64,000 bases of DNA from Zantedeschia hybrid cultivar (lineage: Eukaryota; Streptophyta; Magnoliopsida; Alismatales; Araceae): assembly GCA_030544215.1 (NCBI GenBank), contig JARZZO010000003.1, positions 28,090,379 through 28,154,378 on the forward strand, given 5' to 3'. Below the pieces are notes generated by a model, which made no database searches, was not told the origin of the DNA, and saw only the letters and a list, made by a program, of their open reading frames with translations. Position 1 is the stretch's first letter. Each line of letters starts with the position of its first letter. Made by a program: the position numbers and the translations under genes. Below are positions 32,983-44,008 of the stretch, one piece after another.

Positions 32983-35399
32983 CAAGTTGCTGGTTCGATC
33001 GTAAAACCGCATCGTTTTGCGTGATTTTCTCGTTATGCGTGAAGAACCCGTATTGTACGTGTTCTTGGGCTAAAAATTATTTTAATAATCTGGGAATCGT
33101 TCCCACGTTTTTAGAAGGTCTAAAACTTGTTGGGATTTGATCCCGGATTTTATTTGGGATTTTCGGAGTTCTTCGTGGGACGATGAACGGGGTGTTTTCG
33201 GCAGCTTCAATCGGCTTCCCAAGCATTGGGATGGCCGGCCGAGACTCCGGATCCATAGAGGATAGTCACCTCTATCGACCGGTCACCAAGATCGGCGCCA
33301 GAGTGCCCTTGGAGGTCCTGAAAATCGAGCCCAAACTCGGGTTTTTGAAACCTGAAAAATCAGATTTTCTTTGGGTTTTTGGGGCTTGGTTTGCTCCCCA
33401 TCGCCGGTCACCGGCGGCCCTGCCGGTGCCGGGCACGTCACCGGCGCTGGGGGCAACGCCGGCCGGGGCCGGCGGCGCCGGGGCTCGCCGGCGGCTGCGT
33501 TGTCCAGCCGCCCACCCACCTGCCTTAGGGTTCGGGTGGTTGCAGGTTTGGGGCTCGGTCAGCTAGGGAAGAAAGGGCCGGACCGCCCGGTCCCGACCCG
33601 GTCGAGCCGGGCCGGGAGCTGGCCGATGCCTGGCTCGACCAGGACTCGAGCCTGGCTGAGCCAAGGCTCGGTTCTGGCCGGGCCGGACCCCCTGGCCGAG
33701 CCAGGGTTCGACCCTGGCCGAGCCAGGGTCCGGGTCCGGGCCAATTGGCCCTAATGGGCTGGGCCCAATTTTTTTATTATTATTATTAAAAATGTTTTAA
33801 TAACTATTTAGCCCCTTATAATCCCTTTATTAGCCCATTTTAAGCCCATTTAAGCCCGTTTTAAAATTGTTTTAAAACAGAAAAATTATAAGAATAATTA
33901 ATAATTGTTATTAATTATTTTTATGATTATTAACAGCTTATTAAACTGTTTAATAACTGTTATTCAATAAAGGGAGTTATTGTTAATAGGGTGTTAGTTA
34001 ATTATTTAAAATTGTTTTAGATAATTAATTTCCCTGTTAAATTAATTAGTTTAAAAATGTTTTAAACTGATTTTATGCATAACTTGATTATATTTTATTG
34101 TTCAAATTGTTTGAATTAGTATTTAGATTAACTGAATAGTTTAGTTATTTCATTAGTCAATAATGCTTTGAATATTATTGATAATGTTGAAATAAATGTT
34201 ATTTCGAAAACTAATTGGTATTATAATTTTATATTTATAAAATTTAATACCAAACTGTAATTATGTGATGATTGTGATGCATGTGATGTGTTTTGTGGTG
34301 GGATGATCATGGACTTATTATTATCATGTGATGATTGATGTGGATGAATGCGATGCTTATTTCATTTGGTATTTTAAATAGGACCTGCGTGTCCTCCTCT
34401 CTCTTAATCCAAATGTACTCTCTACCTTCCTATAAGATTGTACTCCCCTTGATAAGATCAAGGTTTCTTATTGTGTTTAAATGTACATTTATGGACCTGT
34501 GAGTCCTGAATTTCATATTTAAATGTATCGGATTAAGCTTAGAGGACGGGATATTCTGAAGACACCTCTGGAGGATGGACTCGCATCAAATGGAACCAGT
34601 GTTGCTGTTTTCACATTAGGATTCTATTATGGATCATTGTTTGGCTCCGATGATTCCATAGTAGCTTTAGCAGTCCATGATCATCCCAATTTAATTCTTC
34701 TGCATATATGTGATATTTGTGGACTATGCTGTCATATATATATATTTCTATTAAGTATACTGATACTTCAAATAGAAATACTATTGATAGCACGATTTTT
34801 ATAAATCAAATTAAAAATCCTCTTTTAAAAATTTAAGTTGTAAACGTGAGATATTCAGAATATTCCACGTAACCCACCATCATTATAGATCTTAGGATAA
34901 TTCTTATCTCAAATGGATTTGTTGTGCTACCACAAGGTCTATTTGATTTAGAAATTAACCTAGGTCTACGACATGTGATGTCATTAAGATGAATGGACAA
35001 ATAGTGTAGTTTTGTTGTGCTACCACAAGGATTGCACTATGAATTCATGTCATCTAAGTAATGATGGATAAACTTAACTGAATCATTTGATTTGTTGTGC
35101 TACCACAAGGTCATTCCGATTCAGGGGTTAAATTGATCGGATATTGCAAATGTTGCAACTGTCAAGAGTTGACTGCCTAAGGGACTTGATGTGATTTGTT
35201 GTGCTACCACAAGGTCACATGCATGATGCCCGAAGGATTCTGATCCCTACTAGGAGATCACCGGAATCTCCCGTTCTGTATATTAGAGGGTCATACAGAT
35301 CGCCGAAAAATAGTGGGAGCCTAAATCTAAATTAAAAGTCCTAAATCAGATTTTAAGAACTATCTGCTCATTTTTATATATATTTCCTTGTAGGTCGCA
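32983..35399 (+). other. E4 leader
   Basis: An untranslated leader of about 2.4 kb. A GC-rich block (about 33180-33760) contains inverted repeats such as CCAGGGTTCGACCCTGG at 33701-33717. An AT-rich stretch (about 33780-34250) with ATTAAACTGTTTAATAA-type palindromes follows, then the four-hairpin block. No ORF with a domain is found before gag at 35400. Confidence 0.7.
34900..35225 (+). repeat. Four hairpins in the E4 leader
   Basis: The core TTTGTTGTGCTACCACAAGG is at 34918, 35011, 35091 and 35195, one base shorter than in E1. Arms pair within each copy but differ between copies: CAAATGGA with TCTATTTG, ATAGTGTAGT with ATTGCACTAT, CTGAATC with GATTCAG, and ATGTGA with TCACAT, using G-T pairs in the first two. 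Confidence 0.87.
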
Positions 35400-38300
35400 A
35401 TGTCGTCACCTAACCCCCTTCGTTGCATACTTGATGCAAACAAACTCACGGGACCTAATTACATTGACTGGTTACGCAACCTGAAGATTGTCCTCAGGTG
35501 TGAAAAGCTAGCCTATGTCCTGGATCAATCAGATCCAGTACAACCCGGTGAAAATGCTAACGAGGATGAATTAATGATGTATGAAAATTGGAAGGAGGAC
35601 TCTGTCAAGGTCCAGTGTTATATGTTGGGTTCAATGAACAATGAATTGCAACGACTGTATGATAATATGGAACCTAAGTCCATTCTGAATCACCTACAAG
35701 AGTTGTTTGGTGAACAATCCAGAACAGAAAGATATGAGATATCTAAGAAATTGTTTAGGACCAGAATGAGCGAGGGCACATCTGTGCAAACTCATGTGCT
35801 CAAGATGATATAATGGATTGAGAGGCTTGCTGTGCTTGGCTTTGTTATGAACAATGACCTAAGCATCGACTTAATCCTACAGTCCCTTCCAGATTCATTT
35901 TCACAATTCATCATCAACTTCAATATGAACAAAATTGAAGTTACACTGGCTGAGCTGCTCAACATGTTGAAGATAGCAGAAGGCACTATCCAGAAAGATA
36001 AGCCAAATGTAATGCTTGTTGGTAAGACCAACAAGAAAAGAAAAGCTGGACAGACCTTTAAGAAAGGTAAGCCTAAGAAGCTAGTGAAAAGCAAACCGGC
36101 GGTTCAAAAGGACAAAGCTAAAGTCAATGACAAAGGTCAGTGTTTCCACTGCCATAAAGAAGGTCATTGGAAGAGAAACTGCAAGATCTATCTAACAGAA
36201 AAAGCAAAGAAGAAGCTTGGTGAAGCTTCAGGTATACTCATGATCGATCTTAACTTGTCCTATAGAGAATCAACATCTTGGGTATTAGATACTGGATGTG
36301 TTTCTCATATCTGCAATAACTTGTAGGTGTTAACTAGTAAGAGAAGATTGAACCGCGGAGACGTGGATCTAAGGATCGGGAATGGAGCAAAAGTTGTTGC
36401 GTTAGCTGTGGGGACAGCAAGACTTCAGATGCCGTCAGGAGACTCATTGGAACTGATAGATTGTTATTATGTTCCGACCATTATTAGGAATATCATATCT
36501 ATTTCATGTTTAGATAAATAAGGATATTCTATGAAACTAGAGAATAAAGGTTGTTCCATTTATCAAGGAGACAAATTGTTTGCTTCCGGATATTTATTGA
36601 ATGGATTATATTTACTTGATATTTCATATGATGTTGGTCTGATAAATAAATCTCTTGAATGCTTAGATAAGGATGTGAATAAATTGTACCTATGGCATTG
36701 TAGGCTAGGTCATATAAATAAGAACAGGATCATAAGGTTGCAAAAGAATGGATATCTTGATCCATTTGATTATGAATCATTTGCAACCTGTGAAGGTTGT
36801 CTCATGGGAAAAATGACCAAAGCTCCATTCTTAGGACATGGAGAAAGAGCTAAGGACTTATTGGAACTAATACATAGTGATTTATGTGGTCCAATGTCCA
36901 CTCATGCTATAGGTGGTTACTCATACTTTGTTTCATTTACAGATGATTTCTCAAGATATGGCTACATATATTTAATGAAATATAAGTCAGAAGTCTTTGA
37001 GAAATTTAAAGAGTTTAAAAATGAAGTTGAGAACCAGACTGGAAAGAGTATCAAAACTCTTCGATCAGATCGAGGGGGTGAAGAATTAAGTACAGAATTC
37101 ACAGAATATTTTAAGAATAATGGTATTTTGTCTCAGTGGACTCCTCCCTATACACCACAATTAAATGGTGTATCGGAAAGGAGAAATCGTACTCTATTAG
37201 ATATGGTACGATCAATGATAAGTTATGCCAAACTTCCAATCTCTTTATGGGGATATGCACTGTTGACTACTGCATATCTGCTGAACAAAGTTCCAAGTAA
37301 GTCAGTATCTTCCACTCCATATGAGATATGGAAAGGGAAGAAACCAGACTTTAAGCATGTTAGAGTCTAGTGATGTCCTGCACATGTCAAAAGACATGAT
37401 CCAGACAAACTGGATTCCAGGACAAAGAAATGTAGATTTGTGGGATATCCAAAAGAGACTTTTGGATATTATTTCTATCAGCCTAGCGATCAAAGGGTGT
37501 TTGTCGCAAAAACAGCTGTCTTTCTAGAGAAAGAATATCTTTCAAAAGAAGACAGTGGGAGCAAGATAGAACTGGAAGAAATTCTATACTCACAAATCAA
37601 CACTAGTTCATCTACTAAACCATTGACTCAAGAACTTGTTCAAGATAATACACAAAAGGTTCACAGATCAGGTAGAATGCCTAAGCAGCCTGAAAGATAT
37701 GTTGGACATATCGATGATGGCAAACCAACAGTGCACTTAAATGAGGATGATGATCCTCAAACCTACCAAGAAGCCATAAATAGTCAAGAATCAGAAAAAT
37801 GGCAAGAGGCAATGAATTCTGAAATTCAGTCTATGTATGCCAACCAAGTTTGGAACTTGGTTGATCTGCCAGAAGGTATAGTACCTATTGGCAGTAAATG
37901 GATCTTTAAAAGAAAGATCGGGGCAGATGGACAGATTGACACATACAAGGCAAGGCTGGTAGCAAAAGGATATCGTCAAAGGCAAGGTATTGACTATGAC
38001 GAAACCTTTTCTCCAGTTGCCATGATTAAGTCAATCAGAATACTTCTTGCTATCGCTGCATTCTATGATTATGAAATATGGCAAATGGATGTGAAAACAG
38101 CATTCCTTAACGGGAACCTTAAAGAAGAGGTGTATATGATACAACCTGAAGGATTCACTTCCAAAGAACATTCAAGGAAGGTATGCAAGCTGCAAAGATC
38201 CATCTATGGATTAAAGCAGGCATCTCGAACTTGGAACTTAAGATTTGATGAAGCAATCAAATCTTATGACTTCATTAAAAATGAAGATGAACCTTGTGTA

Positions 38301-39329
38301 TACAAAAAGGCTAGTGGGAGCGCAGTTACCTTTTTGGTACCTTACGTTGACGACATTCTACTCTTTGGGAATGATGTAGGAATGTTGTCATCAGTAAAGG
38401 CTTGGTTATCCAAAAACTTCTCAATGAAAGATTTGGGAGAAGCATCCTATATTCTGGGAATAAGGATCTATAGAGATAGGTCCAAAAGGATGCTTGGCTT
38501 ATCCCAATCTATGTACATAGATACCATAGTCAAAAGGTTTGGCATGGAAAATTCCAAGAGAGGCCTCGTTCCAATGAGGCATGTAATTTATCTCTCTAAA
38601 GAAATGTCTCCCAAGACACCTGAAGAGATAGCATACATGGATAGAGTTCCTTATGCCTCGGCAATAGGATCTATCATGTATGCAATGCTATGTACTAGGC
38701 TTGATGTGGCACACCCACTAAGTGTCACTAGTAGATATCAGGCTGATCCAGGTGAAGAACACTGGAAGGCGGTGAAATGCATCCTTAGATACTTGAGAAG
38801 AACTAAGGATCTATTTCTCGTCTATGGAGGAAACGACTTGGAACTTCGAGGGTTTACTGACTCGAGTTTCCAGTCGGATATGGATGACAGCAAATCCATG
38901 TCTGGATTTGTGTTCATGTTAAATGGAGGTGCAGTAAGTTAGAAAAGTTCCAAACAAGAAACAACTGCAGATTCAACGACCGAAGCAGAATACATTGCTG
39001 CAGCTGAAGCGGCCAAGGAGGCGGTTTGGATGAAGAAGTTCATCTCGGCACTTGGAGTAGTTCTAAGCATTTCAGATCTTGTTCCATTATTGTGTGACAA
39101 CAATGGGGGAATAGCTCAAGCGAAGGAGCCAAGATCACATCAGAAGTCAAAGCACATTCTGAGACGATTTCATCTGATTCGTGAGATTATCGCCCGAGGA
39201 GATATAGTAATTGAGAAAGTCTCATCTGAAGATAATGTAGCAGATCCCTTGACTAAGCCATTGTCTCAAAATAATTTAGAACGTCGCCTTAAGTCTATGG
39301 GACTTAGACACATGGGTGATTGGCTATAG
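35400..39329 (+). pseudogene. E4 gag-pol relict (nearly complete)
   Basis: The ATG at 35400 starts a full copia gag (capsid region about 35400-36050) with an intact CCHC zinc knuckle, CFHCHKEGHWKRNC, near 36140. The protease has VLDTGCVSHIC (about 36280). Integrase runs about 36690-37350, with HCRLGH, the DRGGEELS region and NGVSERRN. Reverse transcriptase (about 37850-38500) keeps YVDDILLFGND. RNase H runs to about 39260 and the final TAG is at 39327-39329. In-frame stops end the open segments at 35811-35813, 36324-36326, 36519-36521, 37368-37370 and 38940-38942. Two of these replace Trp and one replaces Gln, judged against E2 and E3. Catalytic residues look intact, but the protein cannot be made whole. 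Confidence 0.93.
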
Positions 39330-39333
39330 TCCA

Positions 39334-39343
39334 AGTGGGAGAA
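39334..39343 (+). promoter_or_regulatory. Polypurine tract of E4
   Basis: AGTGGGAGAA directly before TGTTAG of the 3' LTR. The AGTGGGAG core is also present at 35312, 37554 and 38313 inside the element. Confidence 0.85.
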
Positions 39344-40930
39344 TGTTAGACTTGGGTGGCCTCAAAGCCAATCATTGTACATTCTAGTTCAAATTATTAA
39401 TAAAGGCAATCATTTCTTCATTTATGGTTCTCGCAAATTAACTATCGTAATGAAGGTCCATAGACAAATGTATGGGATATTGAATCATAATGAGATCATG
39501 ATAGTGAGATCACTATCCTCAGTCACTTGTCTTAAACAGTTCTCGATCATAGGATATTTGAGATGGACATTAAATATCCGATAAGATCGACACAAGTTAT
39601 GTCTGCTCATGTGATGAGAGTGAATGATCTCACATTCACTCGTGTGGTGATACTAAGACAAACATGTGGGTGCTCATTAGAGAATGAGTTCACTAAACAA
39701 ACCCAAATAAGAATTCTTGGATGGTAATTATACCTATTAGTCAATCAGGAAATTCAATCGTTGCAGTAGCACAGTTGGTCCTTTGACCTGAGTCACCAAT
39801 GATACCTTGTTTGTGGACCATTGTAACTTGATTCTCTGACTTGTGGACTTTAACCATTAAGTCCACGATAGTCGGTCTTTCAGATACAGTGAAAAACTTG
39901 CGAGGGTAATTGAGTGAACAACAAGGGATCACTCACTCTTGGTATAAGACTGGAGAAAGAATGTCCTATGGATGTGTACACAGAAATCCCTGGCCAGGGT
40001 CAAATGAAAGATATGTCTTTCTAGATATTAACTGAGTACTAGAATCTATCTGGATAATGCGATAGAGGGTTTGACTATAAAACCATACCCTTGCGTTATT
40101 GGGACATTGCATGAGTGAAGGATTATATCTGTACGGTATCTGCAGACGGAAAGGTTCAATTGAAGGGAACAGTATCTCTTATATCTTCTGGAATCATGAG
40201 GTAGTGTTTGGTGTTGTTCATGATCAGAAGGCCAAGTGAATTAATCATCAGATGATAATCCACTTGTTTATTAAATTAATCATTTAACATATAATGTTTA
40301 AATGTTAATTAATAAATATTTAAACTCTAGAATAAGTTCTAAGTTTAATGGGCCTGCAACCGGACTGATATTTGGGCCTAGAGGGTCACACACATAAGAG
40401 TTCTCGTCAGACGGTGAGAGACGTTAAATTTCATGCTTATATGGGTTTTTATGAAAAGCCGCAGGATAAACATGAAGATTTAATAGAGAATTATCCAAGG
40501 ACAAACTCTTGGATAATCATGAGGATTAATCCTTGTGCTTATCCTTATTTCTATATAAGGAGGCCAAGGGGGAGGGGTAAAAGGTTGGTTGGACGAATTA
40601 CTCACCCCAGATTCTCTGTCTCCTCTCTCTCTCTCCTTCTCTCTCTCTTGGAGTAGATCTGTCTCTCTCTGCGCATGGTGGATTTGAGATCTAGTCGGAG
40701 CACTCAAGTCGAGGAGGAAATCGCGTCTGCAGCGGGAACTCGTGTGGATACCTCTAGAGATCGTGCGCGTGCGCGATTACCGAGTCGGAATCATCCACGT
40801 GATATTCGAAACCCCGCAAAGGTGAAGAACCGTTCTTCCCGCATTTATTTTAATGTTCGTTTTACGATCCCAGCAGCCCATACATAGGAATCGTTTTTAT
40901 TTTCCGCTGCGTTATAGGCGATTCCTTACA
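39344..40930 (+). repeat. 3' LTR of E4
   Basis: A 1587-bp LTR, aligned without gaps to 31383-32969. It ends CCTTACA where the 5' LTR has CCTTGCA. Confidence 0.96.
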
Positions 40931-41660
40931 ACTGATGCATACGTAAGGGCATTAACATAATCACCAATGGCTATATGACCTCATTGACCTGCACAGAGGG
41001 TAGTGGGGCCTGCATTGGTTTTGGGACAGGTTGTGGGTGTGATGGGATGTCGACTGCGTGTGACAGAATGTTGCAATTCAAAGGCCTGCGTCGGCGTCTA
41101 TTCACATATTCAGACGCATTCATAGACCCTTCTGCATCTTCCCCATTTGCCGTACTACTGGCTCTCATGTAATCCATCTCTCTTAGGAACTCAAAGGTTT
41201 TGCCTTTTAATGTACGAAAGTCACTATTTTCCTGAAAAATTGAGGATAGTCATTACCTTTCGGTTATTGAGTAGCAATACGAAAAAGTAATTGTTATTAT
41301 GTTAAGATGATCTTACTTCAATGGCTTCCTCCCATGATTTTGTTCCTGACACAGGCATTTTTGCTTCGTCATCCCAATCCCAACCAGTCCTTTTAAATAG
41401 CGCCGTAAGTTTCACATAAATCCCTTTTAGGACTTTCCATCGATTTTGCAAATGATCCTTGTTGTAATTAAGATGCATTGCAACATTGAAGTTGGGCGCG
41501 ATCTGGTGCCAAACTTGCATTTTGAAGGTACCCTCAATATGATTTCCCTTCTCATATTGTTCCATGAGAAAGTGAATGAGGATTTTATCTTGTTGGTTGG
41601 TCTAGTTTGGGGCACGGATCCTACCAGTTCCCTCAATTTTGGCTAGACGTTTACTTTTGT
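40931..41660 (-). pseudogene. Myb/SANT-like transposon partner gene, N-terminal part
   Basis: The Myb/SANT-like DNA-binding domain lies at about 41640-41330: RAPN, then DKILIHFLMEQ, GTFKMQVWHQIAPNFN, HLQNRWKVLKGIYVKL and GWDWDDEAK. A TAG stands where the first conserved Trp of the domain is expected (about 41602). An 85-base intron (41316-41232, GTAAGA...TTTCAG) joins AIE to ENSDFRTLKGKTFEFLREMDY in frame. A frameshift near 40975 follows. The gene then runs into the E4 insertion and continues at 31377 downward. Upstream of about 41660 I find no clear start codon. Confidence 0.82.
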
Positions 41661-42132
41661 TTCCTTTAAATGCAGAAGGGCATTCAATTACAATGGAGGA
41701 GGAAAAATTTTAGACTAATGACTATCATGAATAAAATATAATAACAAAAGCAATGAAAGGAAAGTAGATAAAATTGAACATTATAAAAGAAAAATAAAAT
41801 GGCAAATAAACATAGACTTACCAGAGGTGGACATATTATGTTTGTGCTTGGTGCACTTCCTAATGATAAGAAAGAACACAAGTGAATAAATTGCGCACAA
41901 ATTGAAATTAAAGTGTAAAGAACAAGAACTGCCAAGAGAAATGGCAAAATAGAGAAAGAACCGGCATCATGACCTGGCCTAACAAAAGGAAAATAAAACT
42001 ACTATTTACCAAAATCATAAGAAAACTAGATGTTAACATCATCTTTTGCAAGACTGCAAGCTGAAAATAAATTGTTACAGGCTCCGGTTAGTGGAAATAA
42101 AAATGCTAACCAAATAATAAATAGATGCTAAG
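41661..42132. other. Interval inside the Harbinger region, no gene recognised
   Basis: AT-rich DNA upstream of the Myb-like gene. It may contain its promoter or first exon. No domain is seen. Confidence 0.4.
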
Positions 42133-42405
42133 AACAAATACTTTGATTTTGACAAGCTTGCTGAGGTTGGTTCTAGTTATTGAATTTCTTTGGAAGATTA
42201 AAGACCGGTGTCTCCATGGTTTATTAATAGCTGTCTTGCAGGTCACTGCAATAGTTACTACAAACCTTAACAAGATTATTGATGTTTCTATTGCCCAGTT
42301 GAAACAGCAAAGAGGTCAAATATCCGGCACAGGCCAATTGGCATAGGTGTGCAGGGTCTTGCAAATATTTTCATCTTACCCGGGATGCCCTTTGATTCAC
42401 CAGAG
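42133..42405 (+). pseudogene. RNR1: Captured fragment of a ribonucleotide reductase large-subunit gene
   Basis: The end of one exon (NKYFDFDKLAE, 42133-42165) is followed by a 76-base intron (42166-42241, GTTGGT...TTGCAG), then the next exon. That exon encodes VTAIVTTNLNKIIDV, and after a one-base deletion near 42290 PVETAKRSNIRHRPIGIGVQ, then FDSPE, and stops at a GT donor (42406). The order and wording match the large subunit of ribonucleoside-diphosphate reductase, which makes deoxyribonucleotides in the cytosol. Because an intron is retained, the piece came from genomic DNA, not from an mRNA. It is antisense to the Harbinger genes. Only about 65 of roughly 800 residues are present, so it is non-functional. 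Confidence 0.8.
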
Positions 42406-43056
42406 GTAGTTAACATAATTGAATACAGCCGTGAACTCAATCATGCTTTGCTTATGATGTGCAAGGTAGTTGGCATAGGTGTGCAAGGTCTGTTTTGCAT
42501 TAGCTATCTATTGAATATTGTGTTAGAAACGTGTGCTATGAAATATGGACTATCAGAAAATACAGCCGTGAACTCAATCATGCTTTGCTTATGATCATGG
42601 CTGCACAACTCACCTCTTCCCTTGAAGTAACACAATGTCCCTCCTAATTCCTATATACCTCAATCTAAGTGTTGTTGTGAATTATTCTAAGTTTGTTCTG
42701 GGTGGGAGTACAATTTCGCCATTCTTGCTTTGGACATCAACATTTTCACAGGTTTTGAAGAAATGATTTCACATAAGAAGTTGACATTGAAAACTAACCA
42801 TGCTAAACTATGCTACATAGTGTACTGAGTTGCTATTTCTCCAATTGAAATGTGCACATCCTGTGTCATGTGAAAAATGTATGGATGTGATGGATGTTTA
42901 TTCTACATACCCTAGGCAGGTGAACATACACCATCAATGGCTTATGATGTGATAATAGATGAACATGACAAAAAATATAAATATTCACAAAAATAGCACA
43001 GTACAAAGAGTGAAGATCTAAGTGAAAGAAAGTAAGCGATAGGATGACATACATTC
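42406..43056. other. Rearranged flank of the captured fragment
   Basis: Two interleaved short duplications are seen. TTGGCATAGGTGTGCA recurs at about 42336 and 42470. AATACAGCCGTGAACTCAAT recurs at about 42421 and 42560. The rest, to the E5 target site CATTC at 43052-43056, has no recognisable gene. Confidence 0.6.
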
Positions 43057-43973
43057 TGATGAGGCAGAATCCGATTCGGCCCATTAAAACTAACCCAAAC
43101 CCCGTTCAGCCCAGCAGCAGCAATACAAGGCCCTCAGGGAGCCTTCGGCCCATCAGCGGCCCAACAGCCCTCGGCCCGTAAGCGGCACCGTTGCTCCCGG
43201 CCCAACAGGATTCAATCTGTCAGCGGCCCACCAGTCTACGGCCCGGGAGTGGCGCGGCAGCCCTGGGCCCAGCAGGCTTCGGCCCATCAGCGGCCCAACC
43301 CCCTTCGGCCCGATAGCTGAGTCCGGCCCACTCCGGTGGAGGACTAGGCACTATGGCGGTTTACCAGTAAGCCCACACATCGTCCTATATCGTCTACCAC
43401 CGTTAACCATCCTCTATCCTCTGCTATAAATACACCGCTATTTATTGCCAAAGGGATGCGCTATTAGGCCTCCGAGACCGTTAAGGACTACAGTCCAAAT
43501 AGCATTAAAGCTACTCTTCACCTTCTGAATCGAATCATCTTCAGGAGCAAACTTGACCGTCGGAGGGGGTTCCTTAGGGCCGAAGCCCGGGACTCCTGCT
43601 GATCGGTTTTCTTCTTCTTTCCCTCCTGCAGGAGCTCGGTTTGAATCAACCCCGACCTTCCCGAGTCGGTCTCGGCCGTCGACCTCGGACTCCTCTCTCT
43701 GGTCTCGACGCCGTGCGCCGACTGCCCGGCCACCGGAGACCACTCGGTCTCGCGCCGTCCCTTCGTCTGCCGAAGGAGCTTCGGCCCCGACTTCCCGAAG
43801 ACAAGCCAAGCCACCGACCGAGCGGCCCTCGGCCTCGGACCTTCGGCTTCGCCTCTGCGTCCTTCGCCTTCCGGATCCCCGTCGGGCCTCTAAGCACCGA
43901 TCCGACCCAGCTCCGGATCCATTTCTTCGGATTCCAGCTTCGGAATCCGGTCGTGATAGCATCGGCTACATCA
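43057..43973 (+). repeat. 5' LTR of E5
   Basis: The first 280 bases hold nine GGCCCA words (43078-43330), the site II type bound by TCP factors in plant promoters. A TATA box, TATAAATA, is at 43425-43432. The LTR ends CTACATCA. Confidence 0.95.
43425..43432 (+). promoter_or_regulatory. TATA box of the E5 LTR
   Basis: GCTATAAATACACC, repeated exactly in the 3' LTR (TATAAATA at 54170-54177). Confidence 0.75.
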
Positions 43974-43975
43974 CG

Positions 43976-43993
43976 TGGCGCCGTCTGTGGGAA
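43976..43993 (+). promoter_or_regulatory. Primer-binding site of E5
   Basis: TGGCGCCGTCTGTGGGAA begins two bases after the LTR. The opening TGGCGCC pairs with a CCA-ended tRNA. I cannot decide which tRNA without comparison. Confidence 0.8.
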
Positions 43994-44008
43994 ACAAACA
44001 AACAAGTC

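Larger units (their letters stand above)
31383..40930 (+). mobile_element. Ty1-copia element E4, full length, inside the Myb-like gene
   Basis: A 9548-bp element with LTRs of 1587 bp each and the duplication ACTGA at 31378-31382 and 40931-40935. By hand I count about 54 mismatches and no length change between the LTRs (about 3.4 percent). It has the fullest gag of the four copia copies and the leader hairpins. It is of the same clan as E1-E3 but a separate family by LTR sequence. Confidence 0.97.

Noticed and set aside
33183..33754. GC-rich open frames in the E4 leader
   Set aside because: Leader sequence with inverted repeats; frames on both strands, no domain.
43553..44008. Upstream extension of the E5 gag frame into the LTR
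   Set aside because: The frame happens to be open through the LTR and primer site; translation should start at ATG 44009 or later.
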